Source: Jacaranda mimosifolia | Lineage: Eukaryota > Streptophyta > Magnoliopsida > Lamiales > Bignoniaceae | Direction of reading: 5' to 3' | Length of the DNA stretch: 64,000 nucleotides | Assembly (NCBI GenBank): GCA_018894105.1 | Contig: CM032117.1 | Coordinates: 37,242,501 to 37,306,500, forward strand | Shown here: in pieces, positions 1-13,107 of the stretch | How positions within the stretch are numbered: position 1 is the stretch's first letter | Layout of the letters: every line of letters starts with the position of its first letter | The notes under the pieces: generated by a model | Told to the model about the DNA's origin: nothing | Database searches by the model: none | Seen by the model: only the letters and a program-made list of their open reading frames with translations | Translations under genes and position numbers: made by a program

Positions 1-420
1 GCTGCCTTTATCAATGATCTCACAGATCAAATGATAATGCATTTATTTGTGTTTGAATTATTGATATAGATCTTGGTTCCTTTGCTTGCGCAATGGCTTC
101 ATTGTTGTCACAAAATACAACTACTGGCTTTACAATGCTAGGCACTATATTCAACATTTGGATGAAGTTTTTCATCAAAACACCTTTCTTTGCAATGTCT
201 AATGTTGCAATATATTCCACTGGGTAGAGTTGACCATAGTTTCTTGTTTGGAATTTTTCCAATTCACCGTCTGCTATAGAGGCAAAATATAAATCTAGAA
301 GTGGATTTGAGGTCATCTTCATCGAATTGGAAACTAAAATTCGAAAAGCTCTCAAGCTTTAATTCTATATTGCCATATAATAGAAACAAATTCTTCATTC
401 TTCTTAAGTACTTGAGGATT
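1..420 (-). pseudogene. copia RNase H domain remnant (element A)
   Basis: RNase H of a copia polyprotein degrades the RNA strand during reverse transcription. An open stretch at 355-20 shows the family's end pattern: a VEYIAT block (usually AEAEYIAA, with the catalytic Glu), then GVLMKNFIQ, FCDNNEAIAQAKEPRS and a frame change after that. The part before 355 is broken by a stop near 358. The C-terminal DPLTK block lies beyond the left edge or is lost. The match to the same domain in copies D and F supports the call. It is non-functional because the domain is cut by stops and frameshifts. Confidence 0.8.
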
Positions 421-1560
421 TTTTCATGGCTTTCTAGTGACTCTTATTGGGATTGGATTGGTAGCGGCTCGTAAAATTTAAAGTGGGAGCTACATCCGGT
501 CTCATACATTCAACGGCAATATGCTTCCTATAGTAGAGGCATAAGGTATGTGGTACATTCTCTTTCTTTCCTCAGTCTCAAGGGCCATAGACTTGGAGAG
601 ACGGATGCCATGTTCCATCGGGAGGTATTCTCTCCCGATTCCTCCATACTAAACCTCTTTAGTATCTTGTCAATCTACATGGATTGGGAGAGCCCAACAT
701 CTTTTTTAATCTATCTCTATAGATCCATATTCCAAATACTAAGGATGCTTTTCCCAAATCCTTCATGAAAAATTGTGAAGATAACCATGCTTTAGTGAAC
801 TCTAACACCTCTTTCTCATCCCCAGTGAGAAGGATGCCATCGATACAAAGCACAATAAATTGTATCGAACTTCTGCTAGCTTTTTATACACACACAATTC
901 ATACACATTTTTGGTGAAGCCAAACGATTTAATCGTCTTATCAAAACATATGTTCCAAGTTTGGGAGTTTGCAAACTTTTTGCCCACTCTTTTTTTATGT
1001 AAAGCCCTATAGTTGCTCTATATAAATTTTCTTATCAATGTTACCATTGAGAAATGTGGTCTTTATTCCATTTGACAAATTTCATAGTCATGGTAAGTGG
1101 CTGTGATAAGCATAATCCTTATGGACTTAGGCATAGGGATCGATGAAAAGATTGCCTTGAAGTCAATACCAAGTCTTTGAGTATAACTTTTTGCCACTAG
1201 TCTAGCCTTAAGATCGTAACCTCTACATCAACTCCAAGCTTTTGCTTATAGATCCACTTGCAATCGATGGGTACTATACCTTCCAATGGATGTAACAAAG
1301 TTATACTTTGTTGGAGTACATAGAGTTCATTTCGAATTTCATAGCCTCAAGCTAATGACCCGAATCTATGTCCAGCATAGCTTCTTCATAGATCATTGGA
1401 TCACTATCCGTTTGGCCTATCTCATGAAGGAATTCAAACCTTTCGAGTTGCTTCTTGATTCGGTTTGATCTCTTAGGAAGTTGTGTGTTAGGCTCGGGAT
1501 GCTCTTTTGTTTCTATCACTTGTGGGATAAGATAATTGTTTTGAAATTCATAAAGATCAA
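421..1560 (-). pseudogene. copia reverse transcriptase remnant (element A)
   Basis: This is the RVT_2-type reverse transcriptase of copia elements. Fragments in all three minus frames include a CKWIYKQKLGV block near 1275-1235 (start of the domain), a WAKSLQTPKLG-like block near 985-955, the active-site strand as LCIDGILLTG near 850-820, and a LGKA..VFGIWIYRDR block near 760-710. The usual YVDD box reads CIDG, so the second catalytic Asp is replaced by Gly. Many stops and frameshifts separate the pieces. It keeps the normal position between integrase and RNase H. Confidence 0.8.
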
Positions 1561-1599
1561 TGACAACACCTTATCAATCTAATAGAAATTATTTTTCCA

Positions 1600-2420
1600 A
1601 AAAGGTGGCATTCCTCGAAATAAATACCTTTTGTTCTGAGGAACCAAAGAATTAATAACTCAACAACTCTTTTGTGTATCCCACAAACTTGCATAATGTG
1701 GATCTCGAATCAAACTTGTCTCCTACTAGTCTCTTATCATAAGCGGGAGACTCCCAAACTATTAAATAAAAGTAGAAGGATACTTTGCCAAACCACATCT
1801 CATACGGTGTCTTTGTCACTAACTTTGACGGTACTACATTTAGTAACCTCGCTGCCATCTCTAAGATGTATCACCAAAAGGAGATAGGGACATCAATGAA
1901 GATCATCATAGATTATACCATGTCAACAATGTAGGGTTTCTCTTTTCATCTACTCCATTATATTGGGGTGTGCTAAGTGGAGTCTATTGTGAGAGAATCC
2001 CATTCTCTTTTAGATAATCCAAGAACTTGGTGCTTAAGTATTCACCTCCTCAATTCGATCGAAGAGCTTTGATACTAAGTCCTAATTGCTTTTCTACTTC
2101 ATTCCTATATTCTTTGAACTTTTCAAAGGCTTTGAACTTGTACTTCATAAGATACATACGTCCGAATCATGTGAAATCATTAGTGAAGGTAATAAAGTAA
2201 GAATAAGCTTCTCTTGCACTAACTCTTAGTGGACCACAAACATCCGCATAGATCAAATTCAAAGGATTCATAGATTATTTCTTTTGTCCTACAAAAGGAG
2301 CCTTGGTAATTTTTACTTTTAAACAAGACTCACAAGTAGGTAAGTCCTCTAATCCACCATTATTTAATGATTTGAGGGTTACTAACTCATCCTAATTTTT
2401 GAGAATATATCAAAGTATAG
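1600..2420 (-). pseudogene. copia integrase remnant (element A)
   Basis: The integrase inserts the cDNA copy into host DNA. The C-terminal part of the core is visible as AARLLNVVPSKLVTKTPYEM followed by a WESPAYDKR block near 1858-1655. This is the region after the DDE core, where family members read NRVPSKSV..TPYE.W. Upstream, translation of 2360-1900 gives the pre-integrase CESCLK-like block near 2335 and scattered core fragments such as a DLIYADVCGPL-like string near 2260-2220. Stops and frameshifts are frequent. The reading is by frame-hopping alignment to the clearer copy at 52560-53570. Confidence 0.7.
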
Positions 2421-3425
2421 CATGCCAAAGATAGGCATTTTCTTGGTTATTTAATTTTATTTGATGTTTTATTGAATATGAATTAGTGATGGTCAATAAT
2501 CTAAACTGTATAATCATTTACATATTGTACCAATGGCGTAAAGGTATACAGTAACAAGGATTTAGTATAAGTTGTAGAATCTCTTAAGTTTAACTTAACT
2601 TGTGCCTTCGGTTTTGGTAGTATTCTTGCTCCTTTGCTAAAGTGGTGGATCATATCTCTATCAGTTAGATTTATACTTCATTCCATCCTTCGCAATAATT
2701 TACAAAGATGATAACCACATGTGGCATCATATATCGACGAGAAAAAATATATCCTTAGGTGCACTTTAATAAACAACTTATCTTTCTTTAAGGATGCAAG
2801 GTATTCCTTGCAATTTTGAGCTTCAAGTGACCCGATTTGCCATAATAGAAATAAGTTGCATCCTTTTATCCTCTATTATCTTTTTGATTCCACCGGATGC
2901 CTTAAATGTTTGTTTCCTCTTGAAAGAAAACCTTTCTTCTTCTTGCCCCTATCTACTTTGCCTTTTGTTCTTTTAAAGTGGGAGGATGAAACAATCATTA
3001 GAGGTTTGCCCTTTTTATGATTGTCTCTACCTTGACCGACACTTTGGTCAAATAAACTCAGTAAGGATTGGAGGATTAAATCCCCATAACGATCATAATC
3101 CATCACGACATTCAAGTTGAAGAGCTTCTTGCCAAGACCAATTATCTTTAGACCTTAGTCAATGACGCATGACCCCTCAACCATCGTCCTACCTTTTAAA
3201 AATCTCCTTTTGATAACATTAATCTATTATACTTTGTTTGCTATACAACTCTTGCAAGAAATTGACAAAGGCATGTTTCATGTGTTTTGTGAGACTTTTG
3301 AAGTTCATAGATGCCATGATGAGACTATGGGGTACGAGGTGATCGTCAACCTATTTTGTAAATATTTCATGTATCTCTTGATCCGCATCAATCCCTATGG
3401 GATTCAGAGCACCTTGACATAGGAC
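2421..3425 (-). pseudogene. copia gag and protease remnant (element A)
   Basis: Gag builds the virus-like particle. The open stretch 3115-2876 carries the gag C-terminal part: MDYDRYGDLILQSLLSLFDQ followed by a Lys/Arg-rich tail (GKVDRGKKKKGF). The same block occurs in copy E at 51781 and copy C at 33380. The zinc knuckle near 2850-2800 has lost its first cysteines (Tyr-Tyr-Gly-Lys-Ser-Gly-His remains). The protease start near 2740-2700 keeps a DATCGYHLCKLL string, where the family has DTGCGSHLC, so the catalytic D-T/S-G is damaged. The N-terminal part at 3425-3170 aligns with the MASMNF...LYSKQ segment in copy E but contains stops. Confidence 0.7.
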
Positions 3426-4423
3426 ATATGTCCATTTATCGGAATCTAGAATGATTTTGAGGTTTATGAGCTAATTGTGGTAGTTGGGCCCAGTTTTTTT
3501 ATTGGTTTCCAAAATGGTACTTTTAGCTATTGTTGAGATTATGCAAATCTACATAAGCGAAGAAGAGAATATAAGCATTTGATTGAATTTTGATATTGAA
3601 AACATGATTATAGTCTTTCAAGCATGTTTTGCTCCCACTATTTTTTCAAATTCCTCACCCTTATAAGAAATTCGGGGAATCATATTTTCTAATGAGAATC
3701 AAGTTTCAAAGGCCTCACTTGTGGTTCCACGACTTGTGAGATATCCACTGATGACCCTACGGAAGGTAACCTTTACCAATTGCATCTTTATGGAACCATT
3801 GATATATTTTGCCTCACTTTTCATATAGACCCACAACTCGTGCATCATCTATACTACTAAGTGTTAAGTCAGACCTACCAATCAATCTTTAATTATAAAT
3901 TCAACTATGATTCATCCATGACTCATGAGACAATGTCATATAATATTTATATTAAAGCAAATCTTATGCCAAGGTAGTGATCATAACTTTCCACCAAGAA
4001 TGTATCCCATCACACATGTGCCAACACATAATTGTGGTAGTGGCTTATGTCACACCCCTATTGGTAGAGGGCATTGATTACTAAACGCCACTTAATTTTA
4101 TCCATTTTAACTTAATATTGATAGAACTTAGACTCTTTTAAGTGAGGGAATTTTGCTTAGAAGATCTCATCATTTTATCTTTACTTATTTAAGTTCTCTA
4201 CCCTAAACATGCATCATCATACATCAATAGGATAAAGAAAGCATAAATAAGTAAATAAACCTAGCATGAATCTAAAGTTGGGAAGCGCATGGGCCTTAAC
4301 CAAATAGTGCACTTAGAGCTATAGGTGCACTACCTAGTTGATTTATATGGGTTGATTAAATTAATATATCCTATCAATTACATGCATATATCCCATATAT
4401 TCATAAGTCTTCAAGCCTCCTTG
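3426..4423 (-). other. copia leader, gag-proximal part (element A)
   Basis: This is the untranslated leader between LTR and gag. It aligns on the opposite strand with 50410-51390 of copy E, including the shared stretches around 4310-4340 (gtgcac..tagagct) and 4200-4260. No ORF is convincing. The left target-site copy CCTTG (4419-4423) of the inserted solo LTR is at its edge. Confidence 0.7.
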
Positions 4424-6614
4424 TGAAGGAGAGTGTAGCGCAAAGATCTAATAAATAAAGCAAAATTAGCTAAAATAAAACTTGACTAAACACCACCTAA
4501 GGATCAAATCATGTTGTTAATAAGGATTTAGAAGATGATAAATACCTTGATTGCTCAAAAATCCAAGGTAGAATCAAGAGAACCTCAAACACTTCAAAGT
4601 TGTCTCCAGTTGGCGCAGCAGAATTTCGGAAATTTTTTCCCTATAAAACCACCTCTAACTTAGATGAAATTTGGACAACACCTCTGCAACACCTGAAAGA
4701 ATGTCTAGTAAAAATTTCACCAAAATAAAAAATTGGAAAGTACTCCAAATCTGTCTCCAATCGGACTGCCAGCAGTGGATCTCCAAAGAGCAAAGCTATC
4801 AAATTGTCTAGCCTCTAATGAAATGATCCATACACCATAGGCTAGCTCCAGTTAAACCTTAGTCAGCTGGAAAACTAAAGTATGAAGAAATGATGAAGGC
4901 TGAATTAAGGAGGGAAGGTGAAGAAGAAGGTGTGAAACTTCAACACATGAGTGAATCACATAATTTGGAGGGAAAAAGGGTATCTAACATGAATTGCTTG
5001 CTTTTGGCTGGCCATCTCTATTTATAGAGGAAGGAGGGTGTGACGCAAGTTGGCATCACACCTTCCATGAGGCTTGGCGCTAACTAAGCAAGGCAAGTGG
5101 CATGTGAAATGTGAATTTCACTTGCATTTGAATTTCATTTGGAGTCTTCATTTCATCTCATGAAATGTCATCCAAATAAATTCTAAATGCACCTCAAATG
5201 AACTCCTCCATTTGAATTTCCATCCAAAATTAATTCTTCACATTAATTAAAATAACCCCTTCATTTAATTAATTGGTTCTGACTTAACTCCTTAAGTTAG
5301 AAAGTGTTAACTTCTTAAGTTAACTTGACCAATTGATAGTCATATGACACCAATTAAATTAACTCCCTAGTCTAATTTAATTTCTTAAATTATTTTGATC
5401 AATTTAACAATTAAATCAATCAAGCCAAAATGACCAAAAAATAGCCAACGTTTTTTCCTCCACAAAATCGGTCACTAGCAATTTTTCTAACTCTTAGAAA
5501 ATTCTCATCATCAAATAGAACTTGCTATTAGCTTTTGTGTGTAAGCCATTCAGTTCTACCATTCATTGGACATTGTCTCACAACTTTTGATATTTAGAAT
5601 ATCGAAATATTCATATTAGTTTAAACTCCTTTAAACTAAAAACTCAATTCAATTAATCTTCATTAATTGAAGAGTACCCAATCTCCATGGTCGATGTCCA
5701 ACATCAAGCCTATAGAGCCCAACTAATTGGCTGAAATGAATATGCTCTTGAAGAACTATTCTAGATCTATGCTTGCCATGCAAATACGGTCATTCCATCT
5801 CTTATCTCCTGAAAGAGGCCTAAGGTAAGATATTACCTAGTTTCTTAATAGCCTCAATAACTATGTTTCTATTCCAACGTTTGATTCCCCTTTATGACCT
5901 CATCTTTGGAAAACTTCTTTTACAAATTGTCATACTACCTTATGCAAGGATTTCGTGGAATCGATCATATAGAATACATAGGAGATGCATTCTCCCTTCA
6001 CAACAACGAAGAGATGGATCCTATTTTGAATCTCACAAACCTCCATGCCTAAGTAACTCATACCTAAGCTCAACCTGGATGACTTCCAGAGTGGTCAAGG
6101 AAAAGTCAAAGCATGAGAACCTAAACACAAGGTTACCATGGATCCTTATGTCAAAGGATATATACACTAGCATAAGTTGGAGAACTTGTCACTACGGCCA
6201 TCTAGTGGATTCTCTTGGTAGGCCTTCAGTGAACTTGTTCTCTAATAGACACCTACAAACATGCACCCATGTCTAACATGGATTGCTCATGAAATGGAGC
6301 AATACCCAGCCCCTTGGATTTATGCATCGTTAGTGCAAATCTATCCAAATCTTAGATGCCATGTCTCACAAGATTCTACGGCTTAGAATATTTTAAGATC
6401 ACGACCATGTAAGGCTTATTTCATGATCACCACCCAGTGCAGGACCAAGTCCCATAGTTTTGTGTGATCGAAGGGTTTTAACTAAATGCTAGTGAAGTAA
6501 ATTAAGCATTAGATGAGGATGGCCATTTATTATGTATATCATTCAATTAAGATTATATGACAAGTGAAATAGTTTACATGCCAATCTAATTGGCTACGGG
6601 GCACTGTTCCAACA
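4424..6614 (-). mobile_element. copia solo LTR with 5-bp target duplication
   Basis: On the minus strand a complete LTR runs from TGTTGGAACAGTGCCCC (6614) to ...CTCTCCTTCA (4424), 2191 bp. It is flanked by identical CCTTG at 4419-4423 and 6615-6619. The leader of element A continues on both sides, so this is a solo LTR and not one end of another element. It carries a TATA box (5018-5026) and a U3 array of TTAACTCCTTAA-like motifs at about 5270-5420. Solo LTRs normally arise by recombination between the two LTRs of a full element. That origin is inferred. Confidence 0.85.
5018..5026 (-). promoter_or_regulatory. LTR TATA box
   Basis: The minus strand reads TATAAATAG just downstream of the copia U3 motif array, at the place where copy D has TATATAAAG. 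It is the likely core promoter of the LTR. Confidence 0.6.
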
Positions 6615-7670
6615 CCTTGATCATCTTGGTCTTGTTAATCTCCTTGCAAAAATTACAAGAATAAATAAAACTTCACCACCTAAGAGTTCTACTCTCATAA
6701 CAATTATGAGGTAGAAAATCAAGAGGCATGCAAGCCCCATTTAGTACAACCCATTCAATCAACAATGAATTTTAATTAAACTAATTTAAAGGCTCATGTT
6801 TATCCCCATACATCCATCATCCATTCAAGAATTAAATGAACAATAGCTAGAATTAACATTCAATCCATTAATTAAGGGCTTATCACATAAACAATTAATT
6901 TAGGGGCAAAATCAAGCATAACACTTATGCATCCGAATTTTGCACAAGCTTGAAGAGCATACTTAAATTTGATTTTAAAAGCATGCAAAAATGTCCAACA
7001 TTGTTTAGAGTACTTATATAAAATTTATGCATCAAAATAAGATGAAAAAATCAAGTTTAGGAAGGCAATTTGCAAAACAACATGCATTGGAAGTTTTAGG
7101 TTGGCTTACTGCCCAGCCATCTGCCTAATGCATGGCAGGTGCATGCACAACACACCTGCTGCAGCGCCACCAGCCAGCCAAGCTGCATGGGCCCTGCCAC
7201 AAGGCTGCTAGGCCACCGTTTTGTCCCACTTTTGCTCTTTTGACAACTTAAACCATATGGACAAGTCCATATCATTATTTCACACCCCAAATTTCTAGAT
7301 TTTAAACTCCTTCAAAATTGAAAATTAAAATACTCAAAAGGCTTCAAAAATAAAATCAAAGGAAGAATCACTATTCTTCAAAACACCTTCAAGTTCTCCA
7401 ATCAAATTGGATCCAAAAATTTCCAAAACACTTTTAAGCCATATTCAACATGCTAAATCAACATTTAACGTCATAGCATAGAATCAAAAGTCATGCCAAC
7501 ATATGTAAATCACTGTCTAGCACATATTAACATATTTCAATTTAACACAAAGAGAGCCACATGCATCAACTCCAAAATCTTAAATCCATCAATTGAATCA
7601 AGAAATATGAGTCCTATAATCAATTCATTGCATGAATTAATTCAGCAAATTCAAAATTAGGCATAAAATT
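6615..7670 (-). other. copia leader, PBS-proximal part (element A)
   Basis: This segment aligns on the opposite strand with 49860-50410 of copy E, for example the shared string around 6690-6740 (ctcataacaattatgag / tgttatgagagtag) and the GC-richer stretch at 7100-7220 matching 49885-49975. It contains no coding signal; the short open frame at 7096-7290 lies in this leader. The right target-site copy CCTTG of the solo LTR is at 6615-6619. Confidence 0.7.
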
Positions 7671-7683
7671 AGCTCCAATACTA
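7671..7683 (-). other. decayed primer-binding site (element A)
   Basis: Two bases after the LTR end (7686) the minus strand reads TAGTATTGGAGCT. The intact copia PBS in this window (49357) is TGGTATCAGAGC, matching initiator-Met tRNA, also two bases after its LTR. Nine of twelve positions agree and the three differences are transitions. Confidence 0.65.
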
Positions 7684-7725
7684 CTTGAAGGATGTAATCA
7701 CTACAACAAATTACACTTTTAGTAA

Positions 7726-8440
7726 TGAATAATTTCGTTACCATAAGGCTGAAATTCGTTATCCAAAATATTGGTAACGAATTTTTCGTTACTTAAGTTT
7801 AGTGCCCTAAAGCCCGTCGCAAAAAGTATTAGTAACAAAATTTATGGTTAGTTATGAATGATGGACTTATGGTGACGAAATGTTTCGTTACCAAAAGTTT
7901 CATATTAGTGACAAAACAATGTTAGTTACAATTGATTTGTATAGCATAACGAAATGCTTAGTTACCAAAACGTTGGCATTTTTGTCTCCTTTTATTTTTT
8001 GCTACCAATGCATATTATAATAATATTATTTATTTATTTTAGTTTCCTTACAAATTATTTGTGTAACAAAAAATTTGTTTACGAATAGTTAAATAATATT
8101 TTTATTTTAATAAGCTTCTAATTTTAATAGAATACTTAACTAATAATTTCGTTACAAAAAATATTAAGAGTTTTGTTACAATTACTATATACAACTAAAT
8201 GTTTCGTTACGTATGACATGTAAGATTAAAATATTTTGTTACAAATAAGCAATGAATTGGTTACAAATAATTAACTTCTTACTTAAGATTGAGTAATTAT
8301 TTGTTACAAATTGGTATATTGTTCGTTACAAATAAATAAAATAATTCGTTACGGATACGTCAAATTAATTTGTTACGAATAAGAAAAGTGACCAACAAAT
8401 TTCGTTACGATTAACAATACTACTTTTGTTACAAAAAGAG
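7726..8440 (+). repeat. left subterminal repeat array of the CACTA element
   Basis: More than a dozen copies of TTCGTTAC, TTTGTTAC or close variants occur with irregular spacing, for example at 7733, 7783, 7880, 8142, 8340 and 8400. The same motif appears on the opposite strand at the right end, so this is the subterminal repeat region. Confidence 0.8.
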
Positions 8441-9702
8441 TTAATTTTTCCCTATTCAATAGGTCAATATGGATACAAAATTGCAGAAGGAATTCAGATT
8501 CGAAGTATATCAACATCCTAAATATAGATAATTCATAGTCATTCTTTCAATAAACAAAAGAGTAAACACATCCTTCCATCCATAGACATTACATCAACCA
8601 CATTCATCTATCTATAGACATAAATATAATTTCAAAACATCAATCCCAAATTCAAACCACAACCACAAGCCATGATAACCAAATGGGTATATCAATCAAG
8701 CAAAAGCGTTACGTTTTCAAGAAGTGTTATTGCTCAAGTAACAAAAGATATCTCCAAAATGTATTTCTTAATTCTCCTCAACATCATCACAAAGATGGCT
8801 ACTTCCAACAATCTGCAAAAAAAGATTCCAAAACACACTGTGAATATGAAAAATATCAAGTTAGGTATTACATATGTTTAACAAGTCACAACACATCTAT
8901 TTTTCTTAGATTGAATAAGTATGATATGTTCAAGAAAGAAGTGTCCATAAGTCGTAAAGATGCCTAAATGGAAGATGCTAAGCTTTTGTATGTGACTAAT
9001 ATATAGCCTAATAGGCATCAAAGAACTTTTTCCAATATATTTAACTGACCTTCTTGTGCAAAAGTTTCTACCAACTAAAATCAATTCTCTCATTCAGTTC
9101 CCCTTGCGTCCTGCAAACCGAAAAGTACTTTATACATTGTTTGAATGGAAATGTAAATTTTCACATACCACTGACAGGTAACTAAAATAGAAAATAGAAG
9201 GAACAAAGCACTCAGAAATATAGCAAGTATAGAACTAAGTATTCCAATTATACTTGATTCTAAATAAAAACTGGATAATCTATTATATCCTAAAACAATT
9301 TAGTAACAAAAGTTTTTCCAGCATCCTATACTTCTCAATCAGCATAAATAACCACAACTAAAAGAATGGTTTCCAGGCATAACTTAAAACTTCCATATTT
9401 TAATAGAGAAAATAGGTTTGTGACACTAAAGGTAAGAACTACATATAACTACTTCTCTTCTAAATAAATATTCAAGTCCAAGTAATATTATCAAAGAACA
9501 AAAACTAGATGATAAATCAACACAAAGAACATAAGAAATGGTTGAACATAAATTTTCTAAAAAACAATGCTACCTTATCATCTCTTCATGATTAAGTTAG
9601 AATCTCACCTCCAGTTCAGGCCCAAATAAAGCACAATAGACCAAAATCTTTTTAAGAACACAACCTGGAATGACACACCTAAAATATTTAAATGAAAAAT
9701 CA

Positions 9703-9761
9703 CTACAACAACAACAACAACAATAACAACAGCAACAACAACAACAACAATAATAATAATA

Positions 9762-9805
<44 letters not shown>
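9703..9805. repeat. compound (AAC)n-(AAT)n microsatellite
   Basis: The tract starts as CAACAACAACAA, passes through interrupted AAC repeats and continues as AAT repeats. It gives long low-complexity open frames (poly-Tyr and poly-Cys on the minus strand) that are not genes. Confidence 0.95.
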
Positions 9806-10209
9806 TAAAAAAATAGTGGGGGCTGGCCTCCCATTGGGAGACCCCAGCTGTTGCTAGACGGGAGCCGACGCCTGGTCTCCCGTGGAACTGGGTCTCCCGA
9901 CGGGAGGCCAGACCAGCTCTGGCTCTCGGTGATGAGCATCTCGTTGGCTGGCCAAGAATGTTACAGTAAAGAAAAGAAAAAAAAAGGAAGAAGAAGAAGA
10001 AAGGAAGAAGAGAAAGTACCGAAATGGGTGAGAGGGAAATGAAATTGAAATGCAAAGGGAACAAGACTCATGTCTTACATTTTTTTTTTCTGTTTTATAT
10101 TTTCATTTTGATAATTTTTATTTATTTATAGTAATTAATTTTTAAAATTTAAAATTTAATTATTCATTAGTTTGTTATATATGACTCTAATTCATATTTT
10201 GATACTTAA
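9806..10209. other. GC-rich block and filler inside the CACTA element
   Basis: Positions 9815-9960 are much richer in G and C than the surroundings and contain repeated words such as GGGAGGCC and TCTCCCG in both orientations, which suggests a foldable insertion. From 9965 the sequence is purine-rich and then AT-rich. No gene is recognised. Confidence 0.4.
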
Positions 10210-10557
10210 TGTAACACCCCTAAAATTCGGTATTTTGGAAAATAAGAATTTAAAAATTAAGATGATAATTGATCGAATTTTAAGGCTCGAAAAATAATAA
10301 AAAGGACTTGATTGCAAAAAAAATTGGAAGTTTAGGGGATTAATGTGGACAAGTTAGAAGTTGGAAGGCCTTAAAATAATAAAATTTGGATTTGATTGCT
10401 CAAAAATGGAAATGTTAAGAGGTCAAAGTGTGGGAAATAGAAGTTGGAGGACTCAATTGAAGCCCAGGGACTAAAATGAAGGCGGTCAAAGAATTCTATG
10501 GTGAAATTGAAGTCGGCCAAAAAGCTTGGGGCTGAATTGAAAGGGCTAGAGAATATG

Positions 10558-10570
10558 TTTATATATATAG
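10558..10570 (+). promoter_or_regulatory. gypsy LTR TATA region
   Basis: TTTATATATATAG lies about 350 bp into the LTR. The LTR at 29717 has a similar ATTATATATATATAG tract at about the same offset (30111-30125). It is the likely core promoter. Confidence 0.55.
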
Positions 10571-12239
10571 GGTTGAGGACAAAGGTTTGTCAAATTCTCA
10601 AAAAAGGCCCAAATTCATCCCACCAGCGAATCACCAAAAACTGACTGCGAAACCCAAAACCAAGACCATATTCAGGCTCTTCTCAGCTCAGGGAGCAAAA
10701 CTATACCAAGCTTCATCCAAACCACCGACGGAATCGTCGGGAAATGAAGCTCAAAGGCGAGCTCGCGGCAGGGTTGGCCGTTTTCCAGCAAACGGAGGCG
10801 GAAATGGATAGGAATTGGATGGGCTTTGGTCATGAGCTCATAGGCATCACATTGGTGCCCTCAATTTGAGGTTTCACCGGCGGACGACGGAGTAATTTCC
10901 GCAGTGGCGGGTTAAGGCTCCACGACGGTTTTGGGCCAAATTGGCCGACCAAACGGCATCTAAACCAGAAATTGTTTAGGGGGTTTGGTTCCTGAGGTTG
11001 AGACGCACCAGGTGGTGTTAATGGTTCCCATCTCCGACAGCGGCGCGTTTCAAGTAGCTTGTGTAGAATTTGATTTCGAACTCGTCTGGACTAGTTCCGG
11101 CGTGAGATTGGGTCCCAGTTCGACCCAATTTGGGTAAATTTCAATAATCAAATTTCAATTCGATTAAATTGTCAAATGTATTTAGATTTTCAAATGAAGT
11201 TGACTGTGATCAGAATTAAGATTGTTAAGCTATGATTTAGTCTAAGGTTATAGATTAATTTTGTAATTAATACAGTATTGACTTTGATTAACTCGGATAA
11301 ATTATCAAATTATTGTTGAGGCTTTAAATAAGATGTTAACAACTAGTTTATCGGCTTATCGAGTTAAGGACTATGATAAGTGATTACCTTGCATAGTTGA
11401 GTGTAACATGGAAATTGAGAATTATGATTGAATAGTTAGAGTAATTGAGGAATGTGATAAGGATATTTAAGTGCATTAAAAAATATGATTCGAAAATCAT
11501 AGTCAATGTTGGATTTAGGTTATGTATTCTAAACTTTAAATCAATTGGGAAACAAGGTCATAGACTGTTTAAATATCTAGGAATTATCAGGACTATGTCA
11601 GAATACTCTTAAGTTTGATAATGACATTTGTCATATTTATGGTTAAGATTTAGAAGATTTGATTGTGAACTTATTCCTTTGGTAGGTGACGAAGGAGTAG
11701 GTCCCACAGATCAGTAGACGGTCGATTGTGGTTGCTTTCTGAGACTTTTAAGGTGAGGCTCCGCCAATCTGGCACTTTTGTACCTATCAATTTTATTGAT
11801 AAACCCCTGTGAGGGTTTGTATTGATTTGATTATCGTATTTCATTTATTATTGTTGCTCCTGTGAGGGATCTGCGAATTGGTTATTGCTTGTATAAGCTT
11901 ATCCCGTATCTAACGTTGAACCCGTTGGTTCTGTTGATTTGATATTTGTCTTGATTAACATTGCTTGATTAGCGAACCTTGTGAGGTTCTCCTGAATTTG
12001 AAACTCTTTGGTACTTTTCGTACTTTCTTGAAAATAATTGTTTTTCAATTGAACTTTGTGAATTTCTCTGAACTTATAAACTCTATTTGAAGTTGATTGC
12101 TCAAGTGTATTGTTGATCGCCTTGTTGAAAAAATTGTTAAATTGTTCTGCCCTGTTGGCAACTGAACATTGAAAATCTTAACTTTTTTAAATATCTTGTT
12201 CGGTCAGTACTGTGAAATATGTGTCGGACAGAGAAAAGG

Positions 12240-12427
12240 GCCACGCTAGTTGATAGTGCATGTCCAATAGTACATGTCCAGTGGGGGCTCCTCTTGAGTC
12301 TGTTACAGAGCAAAGAGTCACACTAGTTGACAAGGCATGTCCAGTGGGAGGCTCCTCTTGAGTCTGTTACAGAGCAAAGAGTCACACTAGTTGATAGTGC
12401 ATGTCCAGTGGGGCTCCTCTTGAGTAT
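12240..12427 (+). repeat. minisatellite in gypsy LTR, about 3 copies of 65-77 bp
   Basis: The words CTAGTTGA, CATGTCCAGTGGG and CTCCTCTTGAGT recur in the same order at 12246, 12324 and 12388. A shorter doublet (ATGGGAYGCCATGGGCG) follows at about 12640-12697. Confidence 0.9.
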
Positions 12428-13107
12428 ATCCCCGTTAGCACCTCTGGATTTCAATACTAGACCTATTTGTGTCAAAAGTTCTCTTAAATTATTCATGTAC
12501 CTTGTTTACTGGAATAGGCCTTGCCGGTCGTTATTGGAAAATGCTTTGCCTTGTAAATGGCAAATCTGTTAAAGTTATGAAATGTTCATATTATTGCTTA
12601 AAAGGTTAAATTCTTATATGTTGGCATTATATCTTTTCAACCCATGGGACGCCATGGGCGATTTTCAACTTATGGGATGCCATGGGCGGTTTTCACCCGG
12701 AGAGATGCTACGGGGGGTTTGGGCCCAGGGGCTAGGTCCGAAAGACGGCCGGGCTGAATGAACCGACGAACACAGGTCTTACGCCTAGTACCCACTTACG
12801 ATCTTGACTTATAGCTAGCTGAAGGTAGCGAAATGTGAGTGACGGGATCTGGCATGTGACCAGCCGTGCCATATCATCAAGGTATTACTCGCCGAGCTGA
12901 GTGCTCGAGCAATGGAGTGATAAGGAAATCTTGTTTATACTGTATCGATGCTCGGTACTTACAATTATAATTTGATTTAGGAGTAAGAAGGTCGGAATGG
13001 CCAACAGTCTGTAAGTCTGTCAAGTTCGATATCATTTGTGTCATGTACTCTATTGATCATGTTAAAAATTCTTGCTTATTACCGAATTCTGTTCCTATTG
13101 AAAGGTC

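Noticed and set aside
8672..9093. Possible transposase fragments of the CACTA element
   Set aside because: The short open frames overlap on both strands, carry no TNPD-type motif and are rich in low-complexity residues.
9597..10064. Long open frame on the minus strand with Tyr and Cys runs
   Set aside because: It is produced by the (AAC)n(AAT)n microsatellite and the GC-rich block; there is no domain and no codon pattern of a gene.
10587..10811. Open frame after the gypsy TATA box
   Set aside because: It lies in the transcribed part of an LTR, matches no family, and similar LTRs do not keep it open. The open frames at 30317-30502 and 59267-59732 were rejected on the same grounds.
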